From NCBI RefSeq assembly GCF_900115905.1, contig NZ_FOYD01000006.1, positions 62,001 to 126,000 of the forward strand: 64,000 nt of DNA, written 5' to 3'. Within the stretch, counting starts at the first letter, position 1. Each line of letters opens with the position of its first letter. The notes beneath the pieces were generated by a model, which worked only from the letters and a program-made list of their open reading frames with translations, did not search any database and was not told where the DNA came from. Of this stretch, positions 27,403 through 35,180 are shown piece by piece. A program made the translations under genes and the position numbers. The DNA is from Halopseudomonas formosensis. GTDB taxonomy: Bacteria > Pseudomonadota > Gammaproteobacteria > Pseudomonadales > Pseudomonadaceae.

Positions 27403-27432
27403 GCCCGTGGCGGGGGCAACCCCGCCACGGGC
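27403..27432. terminator. Perfect hairpin between mgtE and serA
   Basis: A 13-bp perfect stem (GCCCGTGGCGGGG / CCCCGCCACGGGC) capped by a GCAA tetraloop, filling the 42-base gap between two convergent genes. No T-run follows; it probably acts in both directions. Confidence 0.65.
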
Positions 27433-27437
27433 AGGCA

Positions 27438-28667
27438 TCAGAACAGCACGCGGCAGCGGATGGTTCCGTTGACCTCGTTCAGCTTCTTCAGCGCCAGATC
27501 GGAATAGGCGGCATCGACGTCGATGACCACATAGCCGACCTTCTCGTTGGTCTGCAGGTACTGACCGGAGATGTTGATGCCGTTGCTGGCAAACACCTGG
27601 TTGATCTCGCTCATCACACCCGGAATGTTCTGGTGGATGTGCAGCAGACGATGCTTGCCGGGATGCGACGGCAGGGCCACTTCGGGGAAGTTGACCGAGG
27701 TGATGGAGGTGCCGTTATCGCTGTAGCGCACCAGCTTCTCCGCCACTTCCAGACCGATATTGGCCTGAGCTTCCATGGTCGAACCACCGATATGCGGGGT
27801 CAGCAGGCAGTTGTCGATACCACGCAGCGGGGAGACGAACTCGTCATCGTTGGAACGCGGCTCAACCGGGAACACGTCGATGGCGGCGCCGTTCAGATGC
27901 TTGTCCTTGAGCGCCGCGGCCAGTGCGTCGATATCCACCACGGTGCCGCGTGCGGCGTTGATCAGGATGCCGCCCTTCTTCATGGCGCGGATCTGCTGTT
28001 CACCGATCATCCATTTGGTGGAGGGGGTTTCCGGCACGTGCAGGGTCACTATGTCAGCGGTGCGCAGCAGTTCGTCGAGGCTGCCCACCTGACGGGCATT
28101 ACCCAGCGGCAGCTTGGTCACCACGTCATGGAAGATCACATGCATGCCCAGACCTTCGGCCAGTACCGACAGCTGGGTGCCGATGGAGCCATAGCCGACG
28201 ATGCCCAGGGTCTTGCCACGGATCTCGTAGGAGTCGGCAGCGCTCTTGAGCCAGCCACCGCGGTGGGCAACCGCGTTCTTCTCCGGGATACCGCGCAGCA
28301 GCAGGATGGCCTCGGCCAGCACCAGCTCGGCCACCGAACGGGTATTGGAGTAGGGCGCGTTGAACACGGCCACACCCATTTCACGGGCAGTGTCCAGATC
28401 CACCTGGTTGGTGCCGATGCAGAAACAACCAATAGCGACCAGTTTGTGGGCATGCTGCAGCACATCAGCGGTGAGCTGGGTACGGGAACGGATACCGATG
28501 AAATGCGCATCGGCAATCGCCTTCTTCAGCTCTTCGTCAGGAAGCGAGCCCTTGTGGTAGTCGATATTGGTGTAGCCGGCTGCCTGCAGCGTATCGACGG
28601 CAGTCTGATGCACACCCTCGAGGAGCAGGAATTTGATCTTGCTCTTGTCCAGCGAGGTTTTTGCCAT
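27438..28667 (-). CDS. serA: SerA, D-3-phosphoglycerate dehydrogenase
   Basis: A 409-residue NAD-dependent enzyme catalysing the first step of serine synthesis; bacterial SerA also reduces 2-oxoglutarate to D-2-hydroxyglutarate. It has a Rossmann motif LGIVGYGSIGTQL (about 155), catalytic Arg in INAARGTVVD, and Glu and His in DVFPVEP and LLTPHIGGST. A C-terminal ACT domain (about 335-409; RLLHIHQNIPGVMSEINQVF) should give serine feedback inhibition. It is divergent from a D-2-hydroxyglutarate dehydrogenase gene, which matches the metabolic coupling known in Pseudomonas. Confidence 0.96.
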   Translation of the reverse strand: MAKTSLDKSKIKFLLLEGVHQTAVDTLQAAGYTNIDYHKGSLPDEELKKAIADAHFIGIRSRTQLTADVLQHAHKLVAIGCFCIGTNQVDLDTAREMGVAVFNAPYSNTRSVAELVLAEAILLLRGIPEKNAVAHRGGWLKSAADSYEIRGKTLGIVGYGSIGTQLSVLAEGLGMHVIFHDVVTKLPLGNARQVGSLDELLRTADIVTLHVPETPSTKWMIGEQQIRAMKKGGILINAARGTVVDIDALAAALKDKHLNGAAIDVFPVEPRSNDDEFVSPLRGIDNCLLTPHIGGSTMEAQANIGLEVAEKLVRYSDNGTSITSVNFPEVALPSHPGKHRLLHIHQNIPGVMSEINQVFASNGINISGQYLQTNEKVGYVVIDVDAAYSDLALKKLNEVNGTIRCRVLF

Positions 28668-28838
28668 GAGTGAGTTACCCGTAATGCTGATGTATGATGG
28701 TCCGTCAGGTTTTTCGGCGTTTGCTCAGTCGGACACCTGTTTCGGAAGCCGCACATGCTAACATAATCTCCCTTTTTTCACTGCCCGGGCAGCATGAAAT
28801 CTGTTCAGGCCCAGCTTGAATCCTGTTTGAGAGCGACC

Positions 28839-30230
28839 ATGACCCCAGAAGCCATCATCGAGAACCTGAAAACGCTGCTTGACGTCGACAAGGTGCGTAC
28901 CGACAGCGAGTCGCTGACCAACTGGGGCCGCGACTGGACCAAGCAGTTCGAGCCGGCGCCGCTGGCCATCGTCTTCCCCCGCAGCGTCGAGGATGTGCAG
29001 GCTGTGGTGCGCTTTGCCAACGAACACAAACTGGCGCTGACCCCCTCCGGCGGCCGCACCGGGCTGTCCGCCGGCGCGGTGGCCGCCAATGGCGAGATCG
29101 TGGTGTCCTTCGACTACATGAACCGCATTCTCGATTTCAATGCCTACGACCGCACCGTGACCTGCCAGCCGGGCGTGGTCACTGCCCAGCTGCAGCAGTT
29201 CGCCGAGGAACAGGGGCTGTACTACCCAGTGGATTTCGCCTCCGCCGGCTCCAGCCAGATCGGCGGCAATATCGGCACCAACGCCGGTGGCATCAAGGTG
29301 ATCCGCTACGGCATGACCCGCAACTGGGTAGCCGGGCTGAAAGTGGTCACCGGTACCGGCGAGCTGCTGGAACTGAACAAGGGCCTGATGAAGAATGCCA
29401 CCGGTTACGATCTGCGCCAGCTGTTCATCGGCGCCGAAGGCACCCTGGGCTTCGTCGTCGAGGCCACCATGCGCCTGGAGCGGGCACCGAAGAACCTCAC
29501 CGCCATGGTACTGGGCACACCGGATTTCGACGCCATCATGCCGGTGCTGCATGCCTTCCAGAGCAAGCTGGATCTGACTGCCTTCGAATTCTTCTCCGAC
29601 CGCGCCATGGCCAAGGTGCTGGCCCGGGGCGACGTCCCCGCGCCCTTCGAGACCGACTGCCCGTTCTATGCCCTGCTGGAATTCGAGGCGGTGAGCGAGG
29701 AGGTGGCCAACGAAGCACTGGCCACCTTCGAATATTGCGTCGAGCAGGGCTGGGTGCTCGATGGGGTGATGAGCCAGAGCGAGCAGCAGCTGCAGAACCT
29801 GTGGAAGCTGCGCGAGTTCATTTCCGAGACCATTTCCCACTGGACGCCCTACAAGAACGACATTTCGGTCACCGTCAGCCAGGTACCGGCGTTCCTGCGG
29901 GATATCGACGCCATCGTCGGCGAGCACTATCCGGACTTCGAGATCGTCTGGTTCGGTCACATCGGTGACGGCAACCTGCACCTGAACATCCTCAAGCCCG
30001 ACGCCATGCCCAAGGAAGAGTTCTTCGCCAAGTGCGCCAGCGTCAACCAGTGGGTGTTCGATATCGTGCAGAAGTACAACGGCTCCATCTCCGCCGAACA
30101 TGGCGTGGGCATGACCAAGCGCGACTACCTGGGCTACAGCCGCAGCGCCGAGGAAATTGCCATCATGAAGGCGGTCAAGGCGGTATTCGACCCCAACGGC
30201 ATCATGAACCCGGGCAAGATCTTCGCCTGA
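28839..30230 (+). CDS. D-2-hydroxyglutarate dehydrogenase (FAD-linked)
   Basis: A 463-residue flavoprotein of the GlcD/VAO family. The FAD-binding domain has LTPSGGRTGLSAGAV and QIGGNIGTNAGGIKVIRYG; the C-terminal cap has the metal site HIGDGNLHLNI and AEHGVGMTKR. It oxidises D-2-hydroxyglutarate made by SerA back to 2-oxoglutarate, probably passing electrons to electron-transfer flavoprotein. I chose the ATG at 28839 (MTPEAIIENLKTLL) over an upstream ATG at 28794, which would add an unconserved tail. A CATAAT -10-like element lies at 28762-28767. D-lactate dehydrogenase activity is the main alternative. Confidence 0.88.
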   Translation: MTPEAIIENLKTLLDVDKVRTDSESLTNWGRDWTKQFEPAPLAIVFPRSVEDVQAVVRFANEHKLALTPSGGRTGLSAGAVAANGEIVVSFDYMNRILDFNAYDRTVTCQPGVVTAQLQQFAEEQGLYYPVDFASAGSSQIGGNIGTNAGGIKVIRYGMTRNWVAGLKVVTGTGELLELNKGLMKNATGYDLRQLFIGAEGTLGFVVEATMRLERAPKNLTAMVLGTPDFDAIMPVLHAFQSKLDLTAFEFFSDRAMAKVLARGDVPAPFETDCPFYALLEFEAVSEEVANEALATFEYCVEQGWVLDGVMSQSEQQLQNLWKLREFISETISHWTPYKNDISVTVSQVPAFLRDIDAIVGEHYPDFEIVWFGHIGDGNLHLNILKPDAMPKEEFFAKCASVNQWVFDIVQKYNGSISAEHGVGMTKRDYLGYSRSAEEIAIMKAVKAVFDPNGIMNPGKIFA

Positions 30231-30290
30231 GGCACCACCCGCTCTCGGGGCCGGTGCCAATCGCCGCCCCGATGGGCCCGGCTCGAGACA

Positions 30291-30974
30291 ATGACAATGA
30301 CCATGACCTACCAGCACCAATACACCGACGGCAGCCCCTTCCCCCACGCGCTGGGCAAGGTGGTCTGCGTCGGGCGCAACTACGCCGAACATGCCCGGGA
30401 GCTGAACAACCCGGTACCCAGCGAACCCCTGCTGTTCATCAAGCCGGCCACGGCAGTGACGCCCATGGCCGAGCCGATCCATCTGCCCCGTGGGCGCGGC
30501 GCGGTGCACTACGAGACCGAGATCGCCGTACTGATAGGCGCGCCCCTGTCGGGCGTGGTCAGTGATGCCCAGGCCAGCACTGCGATTGCCGGTATCGGCC
30601 TGGCCCTGGACCTGACCCTGCGCGAGCTGCAGGATCAGCTCAAGGCCAAGGGTCACCCCTGGGAGCGTGCCAAGGCGTTCGATGGGGCCTGCCCGCTGTC
30701 ACCCTTCCTGCGGCCCGACGCCGTGCCGGCGCTGGACAGCATCGGCCTGCAGCTGCGGATCAACGGCGAGCTGCGCCAGAACGGCAGCAGCGCCGAGATG
30801 ATCACGCCGATTGTCACATTGCTGCAGCATATCGCCGGTATCTTCACACTGCTGCCGGGGGATGTGGTGCTGACCGGCACCCCCGCGGGCGTCGGTGTGT
30901 TGCAGCCCGGTGATGAACTGGCGCTGGACATTCCCGGGGCGCTGCAACAGTCGGCCCGTGTTGCCGGCGACTGA
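30291..30974 (+). CDS. FAH-family acylpyruvase / oxaloacetate decarboxylase
   Basis: A 227-residue fumarylacetoacetate-hydrolase-fold enzyme like E. coli YcgM and eukaryotic FAHD1. Signatures are KVVCVGRNYAEHARELNN, PLLFIKPATAV, the metal ligands in VHYETEIAVLIG (two Glu) and LALDLTLRELQ (Asp), and VVLTGTPAGVGVLQPGD. Likely substrates are acylpyruvates or oxaloacetate. Three in-frame ATGs in five codons leave the exact start open. It follows the D-2-hydroxyglutarate dehydrogenase by 60 bases, probably in one transcript. Confidence 0.88.
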   Translation: MTMTMTYQHQYTDGSPFPHALGKVVCVGRNYAEHARELNNPVPSEPLLFIKPATAVTPMAEPIHLPRGRGAVHYETEIAVLIGAPLSGVVSDAQASTAIAGIGLALDLTLRELQDQLKAKGHPWERAKAFDGACPLSPFLRPDAVPALDSIGLQLRINGELRQNGSSAEMITPIVTLLQHIAGIFTLLPGDVVLTGTPAGVGVLQPGDELALDIPGALQQSARVAGD

Positions 30975-31036
30975 CCCCGGGAACCCAAGGCCCGATCGCC
31001 CCCTCAAAGGGCTGTCCGAAATTCTGGAGTACACCC

Positions 31037-31936
31037 TTGAAGCGTTTTCTGCTGTTGCTCGCCATCCTGCTGGCGCTGGCCGGTCTGACCCTGCATCAAA
31101 CCCAGCTGCCGCTGTATCTGTGGTACCAATGGCAATTGGCTGGTCGCGAGCTGCCGCCCCAGGCGGTGGGCCTCGGCGGCTACCGCGTCGATATCGACGC
31201 GCTGGTGCTGGAGGGGGTAGAGGATGATCTGTCGGCACTGACCTACAACGCCGAGCGCGACACCCTCTTTGCCCTGCTCAACGGCGACCCCTATCTGCTG
31301 GAGCTGAGCCTCGATGGCGAGGTGCTGCGCCGTGTGCACCTGACAGGACTGCAGGATATGGAAGGCCTGACCCACGTCGGCGGAAACCGTTATGTCGTGG
31401 TCGAAGAGCGGCGCCAGCGCCTGCACCTCATCGAACTGCCGGAAGCAGCCACCGAGCTGGATCTCAGCCAGGCGCCGCAGCTGACGGTGGCCATGGATGA
31501 AGGTGACAACAAGGGCTTCGAAGGTCTGTCCTGGGACAGCGAGCGCCAGCAGCTGCTGGCGGTGCGCGAACGGGATCCGCTGCGGGTACTGGTGATCGAG
31601 GGCTTCGTCACCGGAGACAGCCAGCAGAACATCAGCATCAGCGAAAAGACGCTGTTCAATCAGAACACGCTGCAGCTGCGCGACCTGTCCTCGGTGGTAG
31701 CGGATGAGACGAGCGGCCACCTGCTGCTGCTCAGCGATGAATCACGGATGGTGGTGGAATATGACCAGCAGGGTGTGCCGGTGAGCATGCTGGGCCTGCG
31801 CCGCGGCTCCCATGGTCTGGCCCGCAGCATTCCTCAGGCCGAGGGACTGGCGATAGATTCACAGCGGCGCGTCTATATCGCCAGCGAGCCCAACCTGTTC
31901 TATCGCTTTGTACCCGAGGGTTCGTCGCAGGACTGA
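31037..31936 (+). CDS. SdiA-regulated/YjiK-like beta-propeller protein
   Basis: A 299-residue protein with an N-terminal membrane anchor or uncleaved signal (KRFLLLLAILLALAGLTL), then repeated beta-blade patterns (LSALTYNAERDTLFALLNG, DMEGLTHVGGNRYVVVEE, GFEGLSWDSERQQLLAV). Such proteins are periplasmic or anchored propellers of unknown activity. The start is TTG at 31037 with GGAG 8 bases upstream. Its last 37 bases overlap the convergent DUF523 gene. Third gene downstream of D-2-hydroxyglutarate dehydrogenase, an order also present in Pseudomonas. Confidence 0.85.
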   Translation: MKRFLLLLAILLALAGLTLHQTQLPLYLWYQWQLAGRELPPQAVGLGGYRVDIDALVLEGVEDDLSALTYNAERDTLFALLNGDPYLLELSLDGEVLRRVHLTGLQDMEGLTHVGGNRYVVVEERRQRLHLIELPEAATELDLSQAPQLTVAMDEGDNKGFEGLSWDSERQQLLAVRERDPLRVLVIEGFVTGDSQQNISISEKTLFNQNTLQLRDLSSVVADETSGHLLLLSDESRMVVEYDQQGVPVSMLGLRRGSHGLARSIPQAEGLAIDSQRRVYIASEPNLFYRFVPEGSSQD

Positions 31937-32418
31937 ACCTGCTGTTGCAGCAGCTGCTCAAGCTGCGCCAGCTCGGTCTCGTTGAATACCTGTACACCCT
32001 GGCGCCGCAGGGCGGCGGCGGCCACACCCTCGCCGGGCACCCGGGTGCCACTGAAACTGCCGTCATAGGTCTCGTGATTGCCACAGGAGGGACTGCGCGC
32101 CTTGAGCACGGCAAAGCGGATGCCATGTTCCCGAACCAGGGCCAGCGCCGTCTCCGCTCCCGCGATAAAGGCCGCGGTGACATCGGTGCCTTGGATGTCG
32201 CGTACCGGCACCCGCCCCTCCAGCACCGCAGCGCCCTGCCCTCCGGGGATCTCCGCCGGCGGTCTCGGGGTCGGCAGCCCGCCGCTGACCTCCGGGCAGA
32301 CCATCACTATCCGGCCCTCCGCCCACCAGCGCTGCAGCAAGGCATGACAACCGGCACCGGTGCCGTCGTAACGCACCGGCTGATCCAGCAGACAGGCACT
32401 GACCAGAATCTTTTCCAT
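31900..32418 (-). CDS. DUF523 (TudS-like) protein
   Basis: A 172-residue protein with the DUF523 cysteines: Cys9 in LVSACLLDQPVRYDG, Cys41 in VCPEVSGGLPTPR and Cys112 in KARSPSCG. In the thiouracil desulfidase TudS, which belongs to this family, three Cys hold a [4Fe-4S] cluster; whether this member desulfurates thiouracil is not known. Overlaps the convergent propeller gene by 37 bases. Confidence 0.85.
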   Translation of the reverse strand: MEKILVSACLLDQPVRYDGTGAGCHALLQRWWAEGRIVMVCPEVSGGLPTPRPPAEIPGGQGAAVLEGRVPVRDIQGTDVTAAFIAGAETALALVREHGIRFAVLKARSPSCGNHETYDGSFSGTRVPGEGVAAAALRRQGVQVFNETELAQLEQLLQQQVQSCDEPSGTKR

Positions 32419-32475
32419 GCAGGGTACGCTACAGGCTCGGGGCTGCCTGCTGCAAGGCTGGCGCGGACCCGCCTG

Positions 32476-33120
32476 TCAGCGCAGCAGCGGGTTGTCCGGA
32501 CGCCGGCGGAACCAGCCGACCAGACTGGCCCGAGGACGGCGGGCCGGCAGCACCTCGTGGAGGATACTGTCGCTCATGAACACCGCCAGGGTGCCGGCGC
32601 GGGGCGCCACATCCACGGGGCCCTCCGGCAGATGCAGGCGCAGCTCGCCGCCATCTCCCGGCTGCCACTGACTGTTGAGGTAGAGCACCACCGACACGGT
32701 GCGCAGGGGGTTGTCCTTGAACCTGTCCAGATGCCGGCTGTAACCGGCCCCCGGCGGGTACAGGGCGTAATGGGTCTCGTAATTGTCCAGACCCAGCAGC
32801 AGGGTGCGGTTGAGGGTCAGACGCAGTCTGGCCATGGCCTCGACGTAGGCGTCCTGGGCAGCACAGGGCGGGCAGTCATCCAGCCAGCGGATATGGTCCC
32901 CGCGGATCTCCGGCACCACCTGACGCTCACCGGCCCGGCCCACGGCGGCCGGGCGCAGGGCCTCACCCTGCCAGAGGGCGCGACAGTTGCGTTCCAGTTG
33001 GTCGAGCACCTCGGGGGCGAGGCCGCTCTCGGCCACCGCCCAGCCCTGCTCGGCCAGCAGGTCGGCAATCGACAACAGACGGTCTGGCACCGCAAAGGGG
33101 AACTCGGGCATCATCTTCAT
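32476..33120 (-). CDS. 2-oxoglutarate/Fe(II) prolyl-hydroxylase-type dioxygenase (PPHD-like)
   Basis: A 214-residue oxygenase with the iron triad: His and Asp in GYSRHLDRFKD and His in SDSILHEVLPARRPRASLVGWFR, where the following Arg binds 2-oxoglutarate. It resembles the Pseudomonas prolyl hydroxylase (PPHD) that modifies elongation factor EF-Tu, and the eukaryotic PHD oxygen sensors. EF-Tu as the substrate is inferred from that likeness. The start is uncertain: ATG at 33120 is preferred over an upstream TTG; both lack a strong ribosome site. Confidence 0.82.
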   Translation of the reverse strand: MKMMPEFPFAVPDRLLSIADLLAEQGWAVAESGLAPEVLDQLERNCRALWQGEALRPAAVGRAGERQVVPEIRGDHIRWLDDCPPCAAQDAYVEAMARLRLTLNRTLLLGLDNYETHYALYPPGAGYSRHLDRFKDNPLRTVSVVLYLNSQWQPGDGGELRLHLPEGPVDVAPRAGTLAVFMSDSILHEVLPARRPRASLVGWFRRRPDNPLLR

Positions 33121-33256
33121 ACTCAAATCGGGACTGGAAAGGCGTTGGCTGACGGACGCCGGTCAACGGAAAAGACCCACCGGACTGGGCGGCGCTCAGT
33201 GTAAACCCGGATAAAAGTTGCTGAAAACACCCCTCTGTCATTAATAGTGAGTCCAC

Positions 33257-34000
33257 ATGCATTTCACCCTATTGCGCTTGCCCCTCGGCCTGTTCCTCGG
33301 TCTGCTGCTGACCAGCCTGAACGCCCTGGCCGATACCGGCCGCCTGTATCAGGCCAGCGGCATGGCCCAGCATCAGGAGCACTTCCAGGCCGCGCTGGCC
33401 AAGGCCCAGCAGCAGTATGGCGCCCAGCTTCCACCGGCGGTACGCGACACCCTGCAACGCAACAGCAGCCAGCGCTTCGAATTGCGCGGCATGCATGACC
33501 GGGCGCAGACGCGGCTGGCGCTCGAGCTGGATGAGGGGCATATGCGCCAGGCCCTGGAATTCTTCGACAGCACCCTGGGCCGGAAGATAGTGCAGATCGA
33601 AACCAACGCCAGCTCGCCGGCCTCGGTGGCCGCCATGCAGGGCGGTCTGCCGGTGATGCAGCTGAGCCCCGAGCGGCGGGCGCTGATCGATCGTCTGGCC
33701 AGCCAGCTGCCGGCGCTGGAAATGGGCGTCGAGGTTTCCACTGCCCTGACCGGCCTGGCGGCCCAGAGCGCCAACGACCTGCTCGGTGGCCTGCTCGGCA
33801 CCGCTCAGGCGGCCAGCGATGGCGGCCGCGAGCGTCTCCGTCAGCAGATGCGCCCGGAACTGCCCAATACCCTCGCCTATATCTACCGGGACCTGTCTGA
33901 CGCCGAGCTGACCCGCTTTGCCGACTGGAGCGAGTCGGCGGCTGGCCGCGCCTTCTACCGCGCCACCGAGCGGGCGGTGCAGGACGCCCTCAATCCCTGA
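33257..34000 (+). CDS. Exported DUF2059-type protein
   Basis: A 247-residue protein with a Sec signal peptide (MHFTLLRLPLGLFLGLLLTS, cleaved near ALA|D), then a mostly helical domain. The region DLSDAELTRFADWSESAAGRAFY near residue 215 is the DUF2059-like signature (D.EL.....Y.S..G), and another copy-like segment, EGHMRQALEFFDSTLGRKI, occurs near 95. Function is unknown. Divergent from the dioxygenase and convergent with an alpha/beta hydrolase. Confidence 0.75.
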   Translation: MHFTLLRLPLGLFLGLLLTSLNALADTGRLYQASGMAQHQEHFQAALAKAQQQYGAQLPPAVRDTLQRNSSQRFELRGMHDRAQTRLALELDEGHMRQALEFFDSTLGRKIVQIETNASSPASVAAMQGGLPVMQLSPERRALIDRLASQLPALEMGVEVSTALTGLAAQSANDLLGGLLGTAQAASDGGRERLRQQMRPELPNTLAYIYRDLSDAELTRFADWSESAAGRAFYRATERAVQDALNP

Positions 34001-34007
34001 TCGACTC

Positions 34008-34034
34008 CTGCGGTATCGCCCGGCGATACCGCAG
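34008..34034. terminator. Perfect hairpin between convergent genes
   Basis: A 12-bp perfect stem (CTGCGGTATCGC / GCGATACCGCAG) with a 3-base loop, in the 42-base gap between the DUF2059 gene and the alpha/beta hydrolase. No T-run on either side. Confidence 0.6.
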
Positions 34035-34042
34035 CACCTTCG

Positions 34043-34975
34043 TCAGTACCCCAGACGCTCGCCCAGCCAGTCCAGATAGCGCTGGCGGAAGTCGGCCTTC
34101 TCATTGGCCAGGTGGTGCCTGGCATCGGGCAGGTAGAGCAGTTCCGGATCGTCGAACTTGTCCTGCAGAACACGGATATTGTGCTGCCAGTCCACGGTGC
34201 CATCGGCCTGGCCCTGCACTATCAGCGGCCGATGGTCAGCCGGGATCGCCGCCTCGATGTGGGGAATCCACTTGTCCAGCGCCTGCACCCAGGCCACTGG
34301 CAGCACCTGCGGCTGCAGCGGGTCGCGCTCACGGATGAAGGCGAGAAATTCCTCGTCCGTGGAGTTGTCAGTGAAGCGCCGCCCCAGCTGCTGAATGAAA
34401 CCGCCGAGCAGTTTCAGACTGAACTGGGAAACGCCCCATTGCCGGGGGCGTACCAGGGGCGCCATGAGGATGGTGCGCCCGCTCTGCTCGGGGACCTCCC
34501 CGTGCAGCAGACGGTCAATGAGGATGGCACCGCCGGTACTCTGGCCCAGATAGTGCCAGGGTGCGGGCAGTTTCCACAGCCCCGCATGCTCGATCACGCC
34601 ATCCAGCACCTGCTGATAGCGCAGGAAGCTGTCGATACTGGCCCGCTCGCCACTGGACAGACCATGGCCCGGCAGATCGAAGGCGAGCACCGCCAGACGC
34701 TGCTCCAGCGCCCAGCGGATCACGTGCCGGTAGAGTCCCATATGGTCGTAGTAGCCATGCAGAATGAACAGGGTGCCCCGCGGCGCGGAGGGTCGCCAGA
34801 TCTGCAGAGCCACATCGAACCCGTCCACCCGGATGCGTCCCAGATGCTGCCGTACCTCGTCACTGAAGTCGATTCCGTAATAGGCGGCGTACTGCCTGGC
34901 CTGGGGATTGATGGGCTGATCTGCCTCCAGTTGCGGTAACTGCGCGACCAGTTCCTCGAAAAACGTCTGATTCAT
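34043..34975 (-). CDS. Alpha/beta hydrolase (serine aminopeptidase S33 / lysophospholipase-like)
   Basis: A 310-residue cytoplasmic hydrolase. The oxyanion region is LFILHGYYDHMGLYRHV (about 67), the nucleophile is Ser in YLGQSTGGAILIDRLL (about 145), an Asp probably lies in VQGQADGTVDW and the catalytic His in LPDARHHLANE. Pattern and length are those of monoacylglycerol lipase/PldB-like enzymes; the substrate is not evident. Divergent from glcB. Confidence 0.85.
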   Translation of the reverse strand: MNQTFFEELVAQLPQLEADQPINPQARQYAAYYGIDFSDEVRQHLGRIRVDGFDVALQIWRPSAPRGTLFILHGYYDHMGLYRHVIRWALEQRLAVLAFDLPGHGLSSGERASIDSFLRYQQVLDGVIEHAGLWKLPAPWHYLGQSTGGAILIDRLLHGEVPEQSGRTILMAPLVRPRQWGVSQFSLKLLGGFIQQLGRRFTDNSTDEEFLAFIRERDPLQPQVLPVAWVQALDKWIPHIEAAIPADHRPLIVQGQADGTVDWQHNIRVLQDKFDDPELLYLPDARHHLANEKADFRQRYLDWLGERLGY

Positions 34976-35068
34976 CCAATGGGCCTTGTGACGGTTTTTT
35001 TCCGCATCGGTAGCGAATTACCCTGCCAAACGGGTAAAAGTCTGCTCAATTGCCTCGTCTGCCGAACA

Positions 35069-35100
35069 ATTCATTGTAGTGAACATGCTTTGCAATGAAT
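35069..35100. repeat. Inverted repeat upstream of glcB
   Basis: ATTCATTG (35069-35076) and CAATGAAT (35093-35100) form an 8-bp inverted repeat with centres 24 bases apart in the AT-rich 205-base interval before glcB. This is the type of site bound by a dimeric regulator over two or more helical turns; a DNA looping or stem role is also possible. I cannot place the glcB promoter securely. Confidence 0.45.
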
Positions 35101-35180
35101 CATCGTGTAACATGCTGCGTCTCGAAATGTCACGTCCTTATGCGCCATGGCGCAGTTTCTCCGAAGAGTGAGGGGTTTTC

